Below, in pieces: positions 25,778 through 36,990 of a stretch of 64,000 nucleotides of DNA. The notes under the pieces are model-generated. The model was given only the letters and a program-made list of their open reading frames with translations. It was not told the DNA's origin and did not search any database. This DNA comes from Lanius collurio (taxonomy: Eukaryota; Chordata; Aves; Passeriformes; Laniidae). Each line of letters starts with the position of its first letter. Position 1 is the stretch's first letter. Made by a program: the position numbers and the translations under genes. The stretch is taken from assembly GCA_020086605.1 (NCBI GenBank), contig JACBWW010000012.1, positions 14,836,881 through 14,900,880 of the forward strand, given 5' to 3'.

Positions 25778-28700
25778 CTGTAAAATTTAAACGAAATCAA
25801 TTAACTTCCAAAACTTCATAACCTAGACAAGGAACAGAGTTACGTATAACAAGCATTAATACAATAATAAACAATATAAACATTGAGGTTTGGGGTTTTG
25901 TTTTTCTTTAAAGATAGTCATCAAGCTTTAACATACTTCTCTAGGTTTTGTGTTGCTGTATGCACCCTTTCATTCTGCTACTAAGCACTACCTTCATGTG
26001 CTCTTTCAAAAACCACTCCACTAGAAGATGGTTGGCATATCTGCTTCCCAATACTTCCCATACTGCTCATCTTACAGAGTTTCCCCTACCATTCCCATGT
26101 AACATCATCCCATCCTTATTCAAAAAGGAACAAAACTGAATTAAGGCACTCCACATTAAACCAAATGCCCACATCAAACACTCTCCTACCTCGTAGAAAC
26201 TATTACAGGATGCATAGGGAACAACATAGTACAATGGCAAATGCAACAACAAACAGTAAAACTCTCCTTATCTTTCAGAGATTCAAAAACTTCTTTACAT
26301 CTGAGAGCAGTGGGCTTGTGTTTAATAGCACTTGATGGATTCCACCCCACCCTTCTCTGTGAAAGAGGGCAGGTGCTTTATTAAAGCATGTGAATTTTTA
26401 GCATCAAGAACATACTGCAGTAGAGCTGAATAGCTTAACTATGTGCTATGAGAAGAAGCACTTTCCTGTTTGTTTTTAATCTCCTGATAATCTGTGCATC
26501 TTCTCATTCACAGTCTGTTCCAAAACAAGAACTAGCATACTCCATTTACTTTGCCTCAAGCAACTCATAGCATAAGTTCCCTCCCTTGCTAGCTTCAGTT
26601 CAATCTTGTTCAAGTCCTAGTCTATCACTCCCCTTTTGCAGAAGTTATTCCACAGGCTTCGGCATTCCTCTCACCCTTCTCTACTAATTTTCTGGTTTGT
26701 TCTATTCTACTTTCTTAGGCCAGTTTGAGGGCTTTTTCACTACTACTGCGTACTGACAATGTTTTCAAGCAGTGCTTTACTGTATAGTTGTATAATATTC
26801 CATCTTACTGACCTAACCCCAACATGAAGACTAATGAAAAACAGTCCATGCACACACATAAACCACCTAACCTTAGCCTGTATGAGGCAATAGGGGCTAT
26901 ATTAATCAGCTGTGCCAAATATGGTTGTGTGACTCTAGAGTCTCACTCCTAAAGAGATTGCCAGCATGTAAAAAAACCCCAACAACAAAAAACCCCACAC
27001 AAACATGCTTTATAGGACTGCTGTCTCCAGAGCACCCTAATCAGACTCCTGCTTCTAGATTAAAGAAATCAAAGGAAAACTGGAGCACACAAATTAAAGA
27101 CCACTTGTCTGAATTTAACTACAACACTCAGCAGTAAGGAAAGATTTATGCTCATTACTTTGTTCACTTGGCACATTCTCAACCATCATTGCACAAATTC
27201 AACAAGTGATTTAACTCTAAATCACAGACTACACATAAATATCAGCCTGTCAACAGAATTCCAGCAAAAAACAGTTATGCTTAAGCCATGGAGAAATATA
27301 TCAGGGAGTAATCAATAGGATAAGAGATTACAGAAATGGAAGATAAATTACATTTACTAAAGTTGCAGCCCCATTAGCTGTAATAAAATTAATGCAGATT
27401 CATTAACAATTTAACCTAAAGTCTCCACAATAACAGACCAACTAACCCTTAACTCTGTGGTTTTAAAATAAATCTGCATAGATGAAGCTCCCATGGCTAA
27501 ATACAAGGATCTTAGATGTAACACATGGTTTGAACATACCAAAATTTAGAATTGTTCAGCAGTAGGAAGTGGATGCAAAAATGTTATAGTGTATATAGAT
27601 ACAAGCCTTGGTTACAATTTAAATAAGCTATCTAAAGGAGTGCAGTTGCCATAACAATACATTTCAGAGCAGTTTCTTTTTCTCAGTTTCTCTCAAGAGT
27701 AAGAAAGTATAATTTTGACAGTACTTAAGGATCAACTAAGAGCACATTTTCATAATTTTCAGGCTGGAGCCTCTTTGAGACCCTCCCTTTGTTTTTGTCT
27801 CCTTAGTTACAACAATAAAACTTCTGGGGCTAACTATAGATGAAACCACAAAACCCCTAGTTTTGCCATCACCCTCCAAAAGAGGATTACTTTATTTAAT
27901 GATGGATCATTTCAGTGATCCAGTTTACAATGTGACCTCTCAAACATTTTCACCAAATGAAGGAGCTACAGACTAAAGCAGATGACAAAGTTTCCACCAG
28001 CCACACTTTAACAGCAAGCCAAATGGCAGCCTAATAAAAAGCATTTAAGAGACAGTTTTATCACATAAAATATTTACCTGTCTTTTCTTTCACAATATCT
28101 CAAATCCCTGATAAGTTCATTTTTCAGCATTAGAGTTTGGTTTTTCTAGTTGGTGAGTTCAGTAACCATTGGTAGCGTTTAATCCATGTGGCTAATTATG
28201 GTTCTAAAAATGCCTTTTTCCCTAATTATACCAGAACTCAGCTACGCCCCCGATGCTCATTTTATGCAATGTAGACATTTACCAGTAAATAAATTCAGAA
28301 CAGATCCTTCCTTCCCTAGAAGTTCATATACCTATGCCACAAAACACTGCAAACAGCCACTAATGGAGATCTGCAGGAGCTGTTTTGTAATATCACATGC
28401 ATCCTATTAAGAAGCTTAACAACAGTACTGTGATTCAACCATCTTTAAAAGATGGATGAATAGACCTGTTTAGAAAAAGGAGCATGTTTCAGAGACACTA
28501 ATTTTTCTTTAAGCAATTCACCCTTTCAAAAAGTTTCATCAGCTTATATACTGCATGTAAAACCATCCTAATGTGTGTATTAGCTTACTTTAGAAAATGA
28601 AGCTTCAAGGTCCCATTTAAACAAAATGTTGAAAAACTATCAATGCAAAGACTTCCTTGCATTATCAGGCTAACAGACATGAAAGCTGAAGTAATCTTCA

Positions 28701-30038
28701 CTGGGACTCATCCATCCACAGACAGCTAACCATTTCTGTCTCCCTTGACAATAAATGGAGATTCAGTCAACACAGATAAGAGTCTGTGATAAAACAAATT
28801 GTGCCCTAAAGCAGATAGCCAAATAGATCAAATTAATCATTTCTTAAAAGCACACGCTTTCATTTTCTGTAACAGGAGTTTAGAATGAATAGTTCAGTGG
28901 ATGCGCACATTATACCCATCCACCAGATAAAGAAGTTTTATCCTGTTTCTACTTTTGCTCTCTTTTGTCTCAGATAAGTAACAGCATCTACTCCAATTAT
29001 TTATTTACTACATAATTGTATGCTGAGAGTAAGACTTATGTTGCTAGTGTTTCTAGAAACACTAAATCCAAAATTTGATGTAAATGGAATATGGAGATCA
29101 GAAGCAATTTTTTTTTCACTCTGAAAGGAATTTGTACAAATAATCAGAATCTGAGAGCAAACTGAAGGACATATTAACTCAGTAAACAAAGTGCAAGTGT
29201 AATTTTTCATTTTTTTCCAATATTTCCTCCCAATTTTTATCTGCCATCCTAATGTAAGGTATCTTTGCAGGCTAATCCATGAACCTTTAAAAACAGTCTA
29301 TCTTGTTACTATATGAGCCACTACTTGCACTGTTACATCTTCACTAAATGCATCAATCTGCTTTCCTCCAGAGGGTTTTTTACCACCTTTCTTTTGGTAT
29401 AAGGGAGCACTAACACACTAGAAGCAGGCAAAAGGCATTGAAAGAGTGACATGTGAAGAATGTATACACCCAATGCATATCACATGCTCTGAGAACTTGT
29501 CATTACTCAGCTCTTCCAGTGTATTTCAAACTTCTTAAGCTCCTAGTACCCAGTGTTTCTTGAATAGTCAAAACTCATTATGGGAGTCAAGATCCCAGGA
29601 AAGTGTATTCTCCTTCTGTTTGCATACACAGGTGTCATGGTCCAGCAGAGCTCTTCCTCTTCCACCCTCCTATGGCCTAAGCCTTCACAACCACCATTCA
29701 AAGTTACTCAAAGAAATCATGGCAATCTATACCTGCCCTACAGCCAAACACTTTGTTGAGGCAGCATTTTTGGGGGGCAGAGGAAGACAACTCACAGCAG
29801 CAGTTTTATTACAACTCAGCCTTTATACACACAATGCCCTCTAAAGCTTTATTTTCCACTTTACATGACTGCACCACAGCTTACACACATATCTTCCCTT
29901 TCACTGGTGACAAACCCCATAAATTCTCCTGCTCCCAGTGAGTTCCACAATAAAACACTACAGGAGATTTTTTTCAAGGTGTACATGCACTTTTATTTTC
30001 CTATTAGTCCTCAGTGTTAGAAACCAGCTCATACTGTG

Positions 30039-30082
30039 TTACGAAAATGTCACTAAATGTTACTAAAATGTTACTAAAATGT
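30039..30082. repeat. Short tandem repeat, 11-base unit
   Basis: About three imperfect then perfect copies of a GTTACTAAAAT-like unit; the last two copies are nearly exact. It is a small local slippage product. Confidence 0.7.
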
Positions 30083-33000
30083 ATCAGCAAACATCTCGAC
30101 TATTCAGCATCAGCTAGCCCTAAAATGATGAAGATCAGGATGAAGAGTTATCAAGTTATGCTGTGTTTCAAACATAAGAAGATTAATTAACCTGAACAAT
30201 TTAACTGTATTCCTTAGTTTTAAACAGTCTGTAGAATTTTGCTCTGAAAATATCTAAGAGGTGCCAATTGCTGATGAAGTTTTGCCATTCTAAACATTTG
30301 GGAAATCTCTAGTGAAATTTTAAAGTTTCAGTATTTTGGAATGTATTGCAGGCACTAGAGCTACTTATGTCTAGCATTAACTCTTCTTAGAATTGAAATA
30401 GAAGCAAAATGGTAACAAGAATTCTTCAACTCTAAGGTCCATTATTCAGTGAACAGCCAGCAGCAGAAATATTTGGCAGGTCAATAAACCTGGTGAAACA
30501 TTGCTCCTGGACCAACAAAATTTTGGAGGATAGGAAGGGTAGTGCTATTATAGATTTGAGAAGAAGAAAGTTACTAACAGCATTTTGTAACAGAAAAAGA
30601 TGAGAGCCTGCATGACCTGAGTTCTAAGAGCAAGACACTTTGAGACAAATCCAGTGCATGAGAAAAAGAAAATTTAAAAGATACAACACATGATTCAGGA
30701 TATCATCAATTAAAGATTATATTTATTTCTTAGATGAAGAATTCCCAAACTTTCAGACCTATAAATCGCTGTCTACCATCCATTTTTCTTCAAGATTAGT
30801 GAAGTCACATCAAGCATAGACAGTTTAAGCTTTCCCCTTTCACAAAGCTAAGCTGTCATGAGTGGTCTGCAGAACACTAGAAAAAAGCACACTAAAATTT
30901 GAGAACTGTGCTGTAGAAACTCCACCAGATAATTGGTATCTGTGTGAGAATCATCTTCAATACAGACAACCTAAAGAAGCCACTGGATCTGAATTGATCC
31001 TTCAAGGCCTCCACTTTAAAAGCCAAGAATGTCTATTTCCTTTTTCTTTCCAAGCAGGTGAAACAGAAAAAAATACAGACAACACTGCAAAGCAATAGCG
31101 AGACAATAGTAGTAACAGCAAGATTATGATTACAGGCTAGAAACCAAAGCTATTAAGAGGACAGATGCACGAAAAAGTGATGGAACTATGATCCACTGAC
31201 AAACCCATCACCGGTAGTTGCTGGCACTGGTTCCAATTGTGAAATATGTTAAAAGCCTAAAGTACTTTCACAACCTTGCTGATAATCGCTGCAGTTCACA
31301 AGGTACTTTCCATTTCTAAGAGGAGGTATTACACAAGAGAAATACAAGCTGCCCTGTGAATTTAAAAACTCAGCAATAGCTTTACACCATTTAAAGACCT
31401 CAGCCAGCCACAGCTCCAAAAGCAATTAATCTCATGTATCTGTTTTCCTTTTATGCCTAGACTTGAAGGCCAGTATGTAGCTAAAGAAAAAAAGCTATGG
31501 AGACACTACCCTGTTCACATAGCAGAGGCTTCAGCAATACAGCACTTCAGCGCTGAAGCTGCCCCTAAAGTATTATTGTATAGAGAAAAAACAGATCTTC
31601 TCAAATAGCCACGTAAATTGTCTTCTGCATAATAGTATGTGATAACATCTTTTAAAAGGACTTGCTCCAACTTCTGTGATATCTGCTAGTACTTTCTTTC
31701 TGTATCTGTAAATCAGCAATAAAACTTTGTTCAGATCCTGTGATGTCATAATATACAAAAAAAATTAGTTTCATTTGAAATTCTTGTAGTTTGCAGTTCC
31801 CACTAGCAGAAATTTTTTTCAACTATAGAAAATTAGCATGGGTTTCTTAGTTACAGACATCCATATATCAAGCAACAGAGATAACTCATGGTAGTCGGAC
31901 TCCCTTGCCCAAAATTGTACTTTTCCAAGCCTGATAAACTGTATCCAAGTAGATTTTTGAAGACTTTTAATATTATAAATCTCATCACATTTTCCTTTTT
32001 TACTTATTTCTTCCCCCAAAATAATGAGGGACATAAAACTGATGCAAAATTATTTTGCATATCAGGTGATTTATTATGGTACCACCATCTTTTAGACAGG
32101 ACACTAAATCCACTAAATCTTTATTTACAGGAAACTTACGACAGGAACTTTGCAGAAAGCAGGCAACTCAGATTTCTCCACCAAACGAAACTTTTAGAGG
32201 AGCTGCTTCATCTACTCCACGTTCATGAACTCCCAGAATTGTTTCACCTTTATCAAATGTCAATTTATTAACATTGCCACATAATTTTGTCATGTCAGGC
32301 AGCGCATCCAAGACCATTAACAGGAGCTCTAAACGTTCCTCCATTAATCAATGAACACTTAGGTGTGGCATAACATTTCAATGTTAACAGGGTTTTAACA
32401 CCTACATCTTTGTTGTGTAAATTCAGAACCACAAACATGATTTTTATTCTGTATCAAGGGAGGCAAAAGCATCACACGCCATCTCAAACACAAGTATTCA
32501 GATGCAAAAATGTGTGCATACTCTCAGCACCTATTACAAACAATAATAATTAATTCTAATAAATTTCTTAACATCTTCAAGGTCAAATGTCAGATAGTCT
32601 CATTTGCTTAGCAATACATCCGGTAACATAAAATTCAAGTATTGAACTGACTTAAGTTGCCCTTATAAGACTGACGTTTTCCACCTAGGATACAAACTGC
32701 TTAAATCTTGATAAATAGATTGACTCCAACTTACAGTTACTCAGTTTCAATACCTTATTCTCATTTAGAGCATCCTCAATTAGCTAGGAACAGCCAGACA
32801 CCTGAAATTCGCCATGCTTCAACATAAACTAAGATTATAAAAGTCTAGGCTATCATCTCTCAGGTAAAGTTGGTTTAACTAGATAAGAGACTGCTGCAGA
32901 AAATCCCACAATGATACATAAAGAAAGATTAAAAAACAGTCTGTCAAATACAATGCAATATTTGTGTCCCAGTACTGTTGTAGAAGATGACTATAACAGA

Positions 33001-35042
33001 GGGATTCAGCTTTTCAGAAAGTGAACATGCTCTGTTTTACATTTTGCAAGTATAATTATTTCTCATTAAGTTCTTCAAATTGGTGACTCAATCAATTTCT
33101 GTGTACTAGAATTCTGCCAGGGTGAGTTATCCTAGAATTGTAAGGGAATATACATTTTTTTCAAATCCTCTTAAGCTCTTACATAATACAGTTATGTATA
33201 ATAAAACAACAGGTACTTACACTATCATAGCAGCTGTAGTATTTCAGTTAAGTGCTTGAAAATAGTGTGACAGAAGATGGGAAGAACCTCACAGGCTATT
33301 AAAGTTAAGAGTTGATGCAATTCAATTTTACTATATTCATCATAAACTGCAGTTCAGCCCTATATGTCTGATCTGAACCATGTTTCATATTTTAAGACAT
33401 AAACAGAAAACACTATTAAATAGAAATGAACAGAAGTTCATCACTAAGTTTTACAGCTACAGCATTTCAGTGGAATTTTGAAAATCCAAGAAAAGAAGTG
33501 CATTATTTCACAACAGACACACTGTGAGAAAAAAAAACAGCTGCACCAGGATACTGTGCCCTTGAAAGCAAGGCAGGCCAAGCAATACAAAGGCGCTACT
33601 TGGGCATTACAGTTGCCAGTAGGATAAAAGGGTCAATGATACACTGAAGGTGTAGACTGCAAAAGAATTATTCAAGCATGATTCAAAGGCAGTTAGAAGA
33701 GACCAGGTCGGTCAGAACAGCACACAAGATGACTACCGCAAGTAGACGAACATCTGCAGTAGCATATTAGCATTCATACCCTTAACATGCTACTTCTTTA
33801 AAATAATCAGAAAGCAGACTATTTATTACAGTGAAACCACCCACACCACATAGCAGGATGATTCAAGGAAAAGCAGTAACCTGTAGAGTGTCCAGCACTC
33901 AAACTGTACTTTCTTGCTTCTCAATTGTGTAAAATGAAAACAAAAACCATAACACAGTAAGTTCATTTAACATGCAATTTTCCCTTTTCCCTGTTTTTCA
34001 TGAAAGCCTCAAATGTGGATCATAAAAGATTCTCTTAAAAGAGCCAGATGAATGTGCTGCTGTCTAAGATGCTACCTTGCCTACCAGGCAAAGCTCCAGC
34101 ACTCAGGTTAGCTTCTCTTTCCAAACACTTGAAAAATCATGTCATCATTCCACCACTTCTCTGGTCATTTAGAATACTCAGAAAAATAAGAGACAAGATT
34201 GGACTTTCTCCTCCTTAGCTTTTATTACTAAGTCCTCTAATCTGGATGTTGTATACACTAGAAGTAAAAGGAGCAGATAAAAGTCTGTTTAAGTAAACAT
34301 TTTGACATGTTTCACAAAGTAAAATTTGATCGCATTGTTTAGCAATGATTGTTAGTTCTTATTTGTTTCAGATTCCTTCCAAGGATCAGCAATAGTATAA
34401 AAACAACCACGACCCAATTTCCCACTTTCTGTGATATATCTGCCAAAAAACCCCCACCATTCTTTAACCCAGCTGCTAATGGTGCATGCCTTGAAAAAAA
34501 TGCTTCATTCTAACACAATAAACATTTATGAGTAAACACATCTATATAGATTTCACTTTGCAGAGATTCGTTAAACTGGTCCTTCCCCAGAGCCTGAAGA
34601 TCTAAATATATCCATAATAAACAACTCCAAAAAAGCAGCCGATATGACTAAGTAGTGACTGCACTACAGAGGGCAGGCGTAAGCACATTTGCATGCACTT
34701 CATTCATGCTAGATGGCTGAAAATCATACGATACACTTCAGCTCTCCAGTAACTGTAATGGTACCACTGAAGAAACCACTTCTTTGCCCTCGTCTACTCA
34801 TAACAAGCTCTTGGAAGCAAGATGATCAGTAAGAAACTACCTATGAATAAGCAAAAACCCAAAGCTTCCTGTATGCATATATCCCACACAAAGGTTTCTC
34901 CTTCACAGGTATACTAGCATCTCTTACCAATAAAAATATCTAATCTCAAAATAAGTCACTTTTGTCACCAACCATCCTCTAGCCAATATTGGGAGTTTTG
35001 CCCTAGTGGATGTTCTCCAATACTTTATTCAGTCTCCTTACT

Positions 35043-35107
35043 AAAAAAAAAAAAACAAACAAAAAAACAAACAAACAAACCAAAACAAAACAAATAACAA
35101 AACAAAC
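35043..35107 (+). repeat. A-rich (AAAC)n low-complexity run
   Basis: Thirteen As followed by repeated CAAA and CAAAA units. It may be a decayed poly(A) tail of a retrotransposed sequence, but the sequence upstream of it shows no recognisable SINE or gene copy. Confidence 0.8.
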
Positions 35108-35583
35108 CACATGTATCTGTCCTCCAACTATTACCAAGACTGTACATCAACTATCTTTAAAAGTCATCTTCCATTAATTTAAGCATCTGGGTACCAAAAC
35201 TCAGCTGGCAAAAAGCACAAAGACTTCTACGCCGGACCTTGCTAGTTATTCTACCCATTTCTATACTAATCTCTAGGCAGTGAATTCAACGTAATAAGTG
35301 TACTGACAGCAGCAAAGCACGTACTGACAAAGAACGAGGAATACTTCCAGCCTCTGTCAGGAGGGGCACGCTCCAGCCCTGGGCAGAAGGAGACGAAGGC
35401 AAACCTGTTGGCTACGCACCGGATTCCGAGGGGCGAGATGCACCGTCATCCCCCTAAAACGCATCCGCGGCCGGACCGCGGGGTTCTCGCCACACTTGTT
35501 TATTTTTCCCCTCCTTCCCAGCAACGGAACCTACGCGGCGGAGCTGGCGCGGGCAGCAGCAGCGGAGGAGTGGAGGAGAGACC

Positions 35584-35638
35584 GGTGTCACTCCGGTCAC
35601 ACGCACGGGGCCGGGTGTCACCGCGGTCACACGGGGCC
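35584..35638. repeat. Imperfect tandem duplication in CpG island
   Basis: Two adjacent copies of a 26-29-base GC-rich unit (35584-35612 and 35613-35638), each with GTGTCAC, CGGTCACAC and GGGGCC in order. The second copy lacks about four bases. Confidence 0.75.
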
Positions 35639-35660
35639 GTGTCGCACGGACACTGCCGCG

Positions 35661-35862
35661 CCAGGGGCACGGGAGGCTCCCGGCAGCCCGCCGTCGCCGC
35701 AGGAACACCTGCATCTCGGGAGCCCGCTGTCCCCGCAGGAACACCCGCGTCCCGGGAACCCATCGTCCCCGCAGGAACACCCGCATTCCGGGACCCCGCT
35801 GATCCCGCAGGAACAACCGCATCCCGGGAGTCCGCCGTCCCTGCAGAAACAACGGCTTCTCC
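35661..35862. repeat. 36-bp minisatellite in the CpG island
   Basis: Copies begin at 35697, 35733, 35769 and 35805, each exactly 36 bases. A partial copy starts at 35841 and a decayed copy precedes them from about 35661. Each unit starts CCGCAGGAACA (CCGCAGGAAC exactly in all four full copies) and has a central CGGGA-type block. As 36 is a multiple of three, every frame reads a 12-residue repeat, which explains the repetitive peptides seen on both strands. The repeat lies in SNRK intron 1, or upstream of it for the alternative promoter. Confidence 0.93.
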
Positions 35863-35945
35863 CCTCCCTTCCCCAAGCCCTCCCCTCCAGCCCCGCCGGC
35901 ACCGACACACCGACCTTCGGCGACGGCCGGCAAACGTCCCCTCAC

Positions 35946-35990
35946 CGCCTCCTCCTCCCCCTGGGCCGAGGCCGCCATTGGGCTCGGCCG
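35946..35990 (-). other. SNRK: Candidate alternative first exon of SNRK
   Basis: On the minus strand an NF-Y/YY1-type motif CCAATGGCGGC (35981-35971) is followed after about 25 bases by a consensus donor, GGCG then GTGAGG (donor at 35945). YY1 motifs of this form commonly sit just downstream of starts of transcription and point along the direction of transcription. If used, the ATG inside the motif opens 11 codons (MAASAQGEEEA), continues through the whole of exon 2 and ends 17 codons into exon 3, a 59-codon upstream frame. The 5' limit is arbitrary. No transcript evidence is available. Confidence 0.4.
35971..35981 (-). promoter_or_regulatory. CCAATGGCGGC motif (NF-Y CCAAT plus YY1 core), minus-facing
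   Basis: The 11 bases read CCAATGGCGGC on the minus strand. CCAAT is the NF-Y core and ATGGCGGC the YY1 core. It points toward SNRK. An identical copy faces the other way at 36494-36504. Confidence 0.7.
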
Positions 35991-36094
35991 GCTCCGGGAG
36001 GAACGGGAAGGCGTAGGGAGGGGGAGGAAGGAACCCACCACACCCCACCGGCCCAGCCTGAGCCGAACGCGGCCCAACCCCGCCGGCAACTTAC

Positions 36095-36300
36095 TGCCCG
36101 CAGCGGCGGCAGCGGCGGCGTCTCCTCGGGGCGCCGCGCCCCGCGCCGCCCCCTGCATGGGCAGCGCCCGCTGCGACTGCCCTCGGGAGCGGCGACGGGG
36201 AGCTCAGCGCGGAGGGCAGGAGGGACAGAGGAGGGACAGAGGGAGTCCAAGAGCCCAGGGGGAAAGGTCGGCGGGGCTGCGGCGGGTCGCGCTCCTCGCC
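36095..36300 (-). other. SNRK: SNRK exon 1 (non-coding; 5' end uncertain)
   Basis: The 3' end is fixed by a strong donor, GGGCA followed by GTAAGT, beginning at 36094. The 5' end is not defined by sequence; starts are probably scattered in the island, and the end given is only a guess. An ATG at 36158 opens 21 codons in the exon, rich in alanine and glycine with a run of seven alanines. After splicing to exon 2 it would add one arginine codon and run in frame into the exon-2 ATG, stopping five codons later, making a 27-codon upstream frame. Confidence 0.65.
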
Positions 36301-36397
36301 CGCGCTGCGCTCGGACAGGACCCGGCGCTGGGGCCGCTCCTGCTGCGCTCCCGAGTCGCGACTGACAACAACGGCCGCGGCTCGCGCGGGGCCGCGA

Positions 36398-36412
36398 GGG
36401 GCGGGGCGGGGC
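36398..36412 (+). promoter_or_regulatory. Paired GC boxes (Sp1-type)
   Basis: Two overlapping GGGGCGGGG-type sites in the core of the CpG island. A further GGGGGGGCGGG site lies at about 36509-36519. They fit TATA-less promoter activity between the SNRK exon 1 region and the right-hand motif. Confidence 0.7.
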
Positions 36413-36493
36413 CAACGGACGCCCGCGCGCAGCCGCGCCTGCGCCGCGCGGAGGGGAGGGGAGGCCGCGCGCCAAGCGCAGTCACGACGGGGG

Positions 36494-36504
36494 CCAATGG
36501 CGGC
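36494..36504 (+). promoter_or_regulatory. CCAATGGCGGC motif (NF-Y CCAAT plus YY1 core), plus-facing
   Basis: Exact copy of the 11-base motif at 35971-35981 but facing away from SNRK. It is the best anchor for a divergent plus-strand start of transcription. Confidence 0.7.
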
Positions 36505-36557
36505 GGTGGGGGGGCGGGCAGGGGATGGAGCACCTGAGGGGAGCGGAGCGGAGGGCG
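36497..36557 (+). other. Candidate first exon of a divergent transcript
   Basis: Starting at the ATG in the plus-facing YY1-type motif, a frame beginning MAAVGGRAGDGAPEG runs 20 codons plus one base to a donor-like GGGCG/GTGAGA at 36558. Unspliced, it ends at the TGA at 36608-36610 after 37 codons. In mammals a non-coding antisense transcript starts next to the SNRK promoter, so this is more likely the 5' end of a divergent lncRNA than of a coding gene. No downstream exon was identified. Confidence 0.3.
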
Positions 36558-36619
36558 GTGAGAGCGCTCCGTTCGGTCCGCTCTGGGCTTCGGATTCGTG
36601 GGGGTCCTGAGCCCTAGAA

Positions 36620-36660
36620 AAAGGAAAAATAAGAGCGAATAAAGGAAAATAAGGGCGAAG
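36620..36660. repeat. Tandem duplication, about 20-base unit
   Basis: Two adjacent copies of an AAAGGAAAA(A)TAAGRGCGAA unit (about 36620-36640 and 36641-36660), differing by one indel and one substitution, at the right edge of the CpG island. Confidence 0.8.
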
Positions 36661-36844
36661 AGCTGAAGGCATGAGGAGAGGGTGAAGAAGCCCGCGCGTC
36701 CGCCACCTGCGTGGCGGAGAGTTGGCGGCCCCTGTCCCTCTGGGGGGGTCGCTGGGCTGGAGCGCTGGTTAAAGTCGTGAAAGGGCCACGCCTGTGGTTC
36801 CTGGGTAGAAATCATAGCGTATAAATGAGAATATAGAGCTCACA

Positions 36845-36990
36845 GAATAAGTTAGATCAGATTCTGACATCATCGAATCCAACCCGTGACCGAACACCAC
36901 TGTGACGGTGTGCCACGTCCAGTCTTTCCTTAAATATGTCCGGGGACAATGACTCCACCACCTCCCCGAGCAGGGAATGGTGCCCGTTGT
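36845..36990 (-). mobile_element. CR1 LINE fragment (short, minus orientation)
   Basis: Recognised by the reversed CR1 phrases ATCGAATCCAACCCGTGACC near 36874, CACGTCCAGTCTTTCCTTAAA near 36915 and AATGACTCCACCACCTCCC near 36948. It is truncated at both ends: neither the octamer terminus nor the internal coding region can be seen. It abuts the CpG island on its right. Confidence 0.85.

Larger units (their letters stand above)
25778..36094 (-). other. SNRK: SNRK intron 1
   Basis: A 10.3-kb intron if exon 1 ends at 36095. It is mostly AT-rich unique sequence. It includes a short 11-base tandem repeat near 30039-30082, a 14-base palindrome CTTCAGCGCTGAAG at 31545-31558, an A/AAAC-rich run at 35043-35107, and, at its 5' end, much of the CpG island with its 36-bp minisatellite. 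Additional alternative 5' exons could hide here; I saw no convincing one other than that noted at 35946. The frames at 28186-28410, 29560-29941 and 31888-32271 have no recognisable product. Confidence 0.75.
35400..36620. promoter_or_regulatory. SNRK: CpG island and bidirectional promoter region of SNRK
   Basis: About 1.2 kb that is very GC-rich and dense in CpG, in sharp contrast with both flanks. It contains the splice donor of SNRK exon 1 (36094) and a second candidate donor (35945) on the minus strand, plus a plus-strand donor-like site at 36558. GC boxes, CCAAT boxes and YY1-type ATGGCGGC motifs are present; no TATA box is evident. This is the usual form of a housekeeping-type promoter with dispersed starts. 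The many long open frames on both strands (for example 35496-36365 and 35454-36158) arise because stop codons are rare in GC-rich DNA and from the 36-bp repeat; I do not consider them genes. Confidence 0.9.

Noticed and set aside
35408..36815. Long overlapping open frames on both strands of the CpG island (up to about 290 codons)
   Set aside because: They overlap one another on opposite strands, consist of Pro/Ala/Arg/Gly-rich low-complexity sequence, are driven by high GC and by the 36-bp repeat, and match no known protein.
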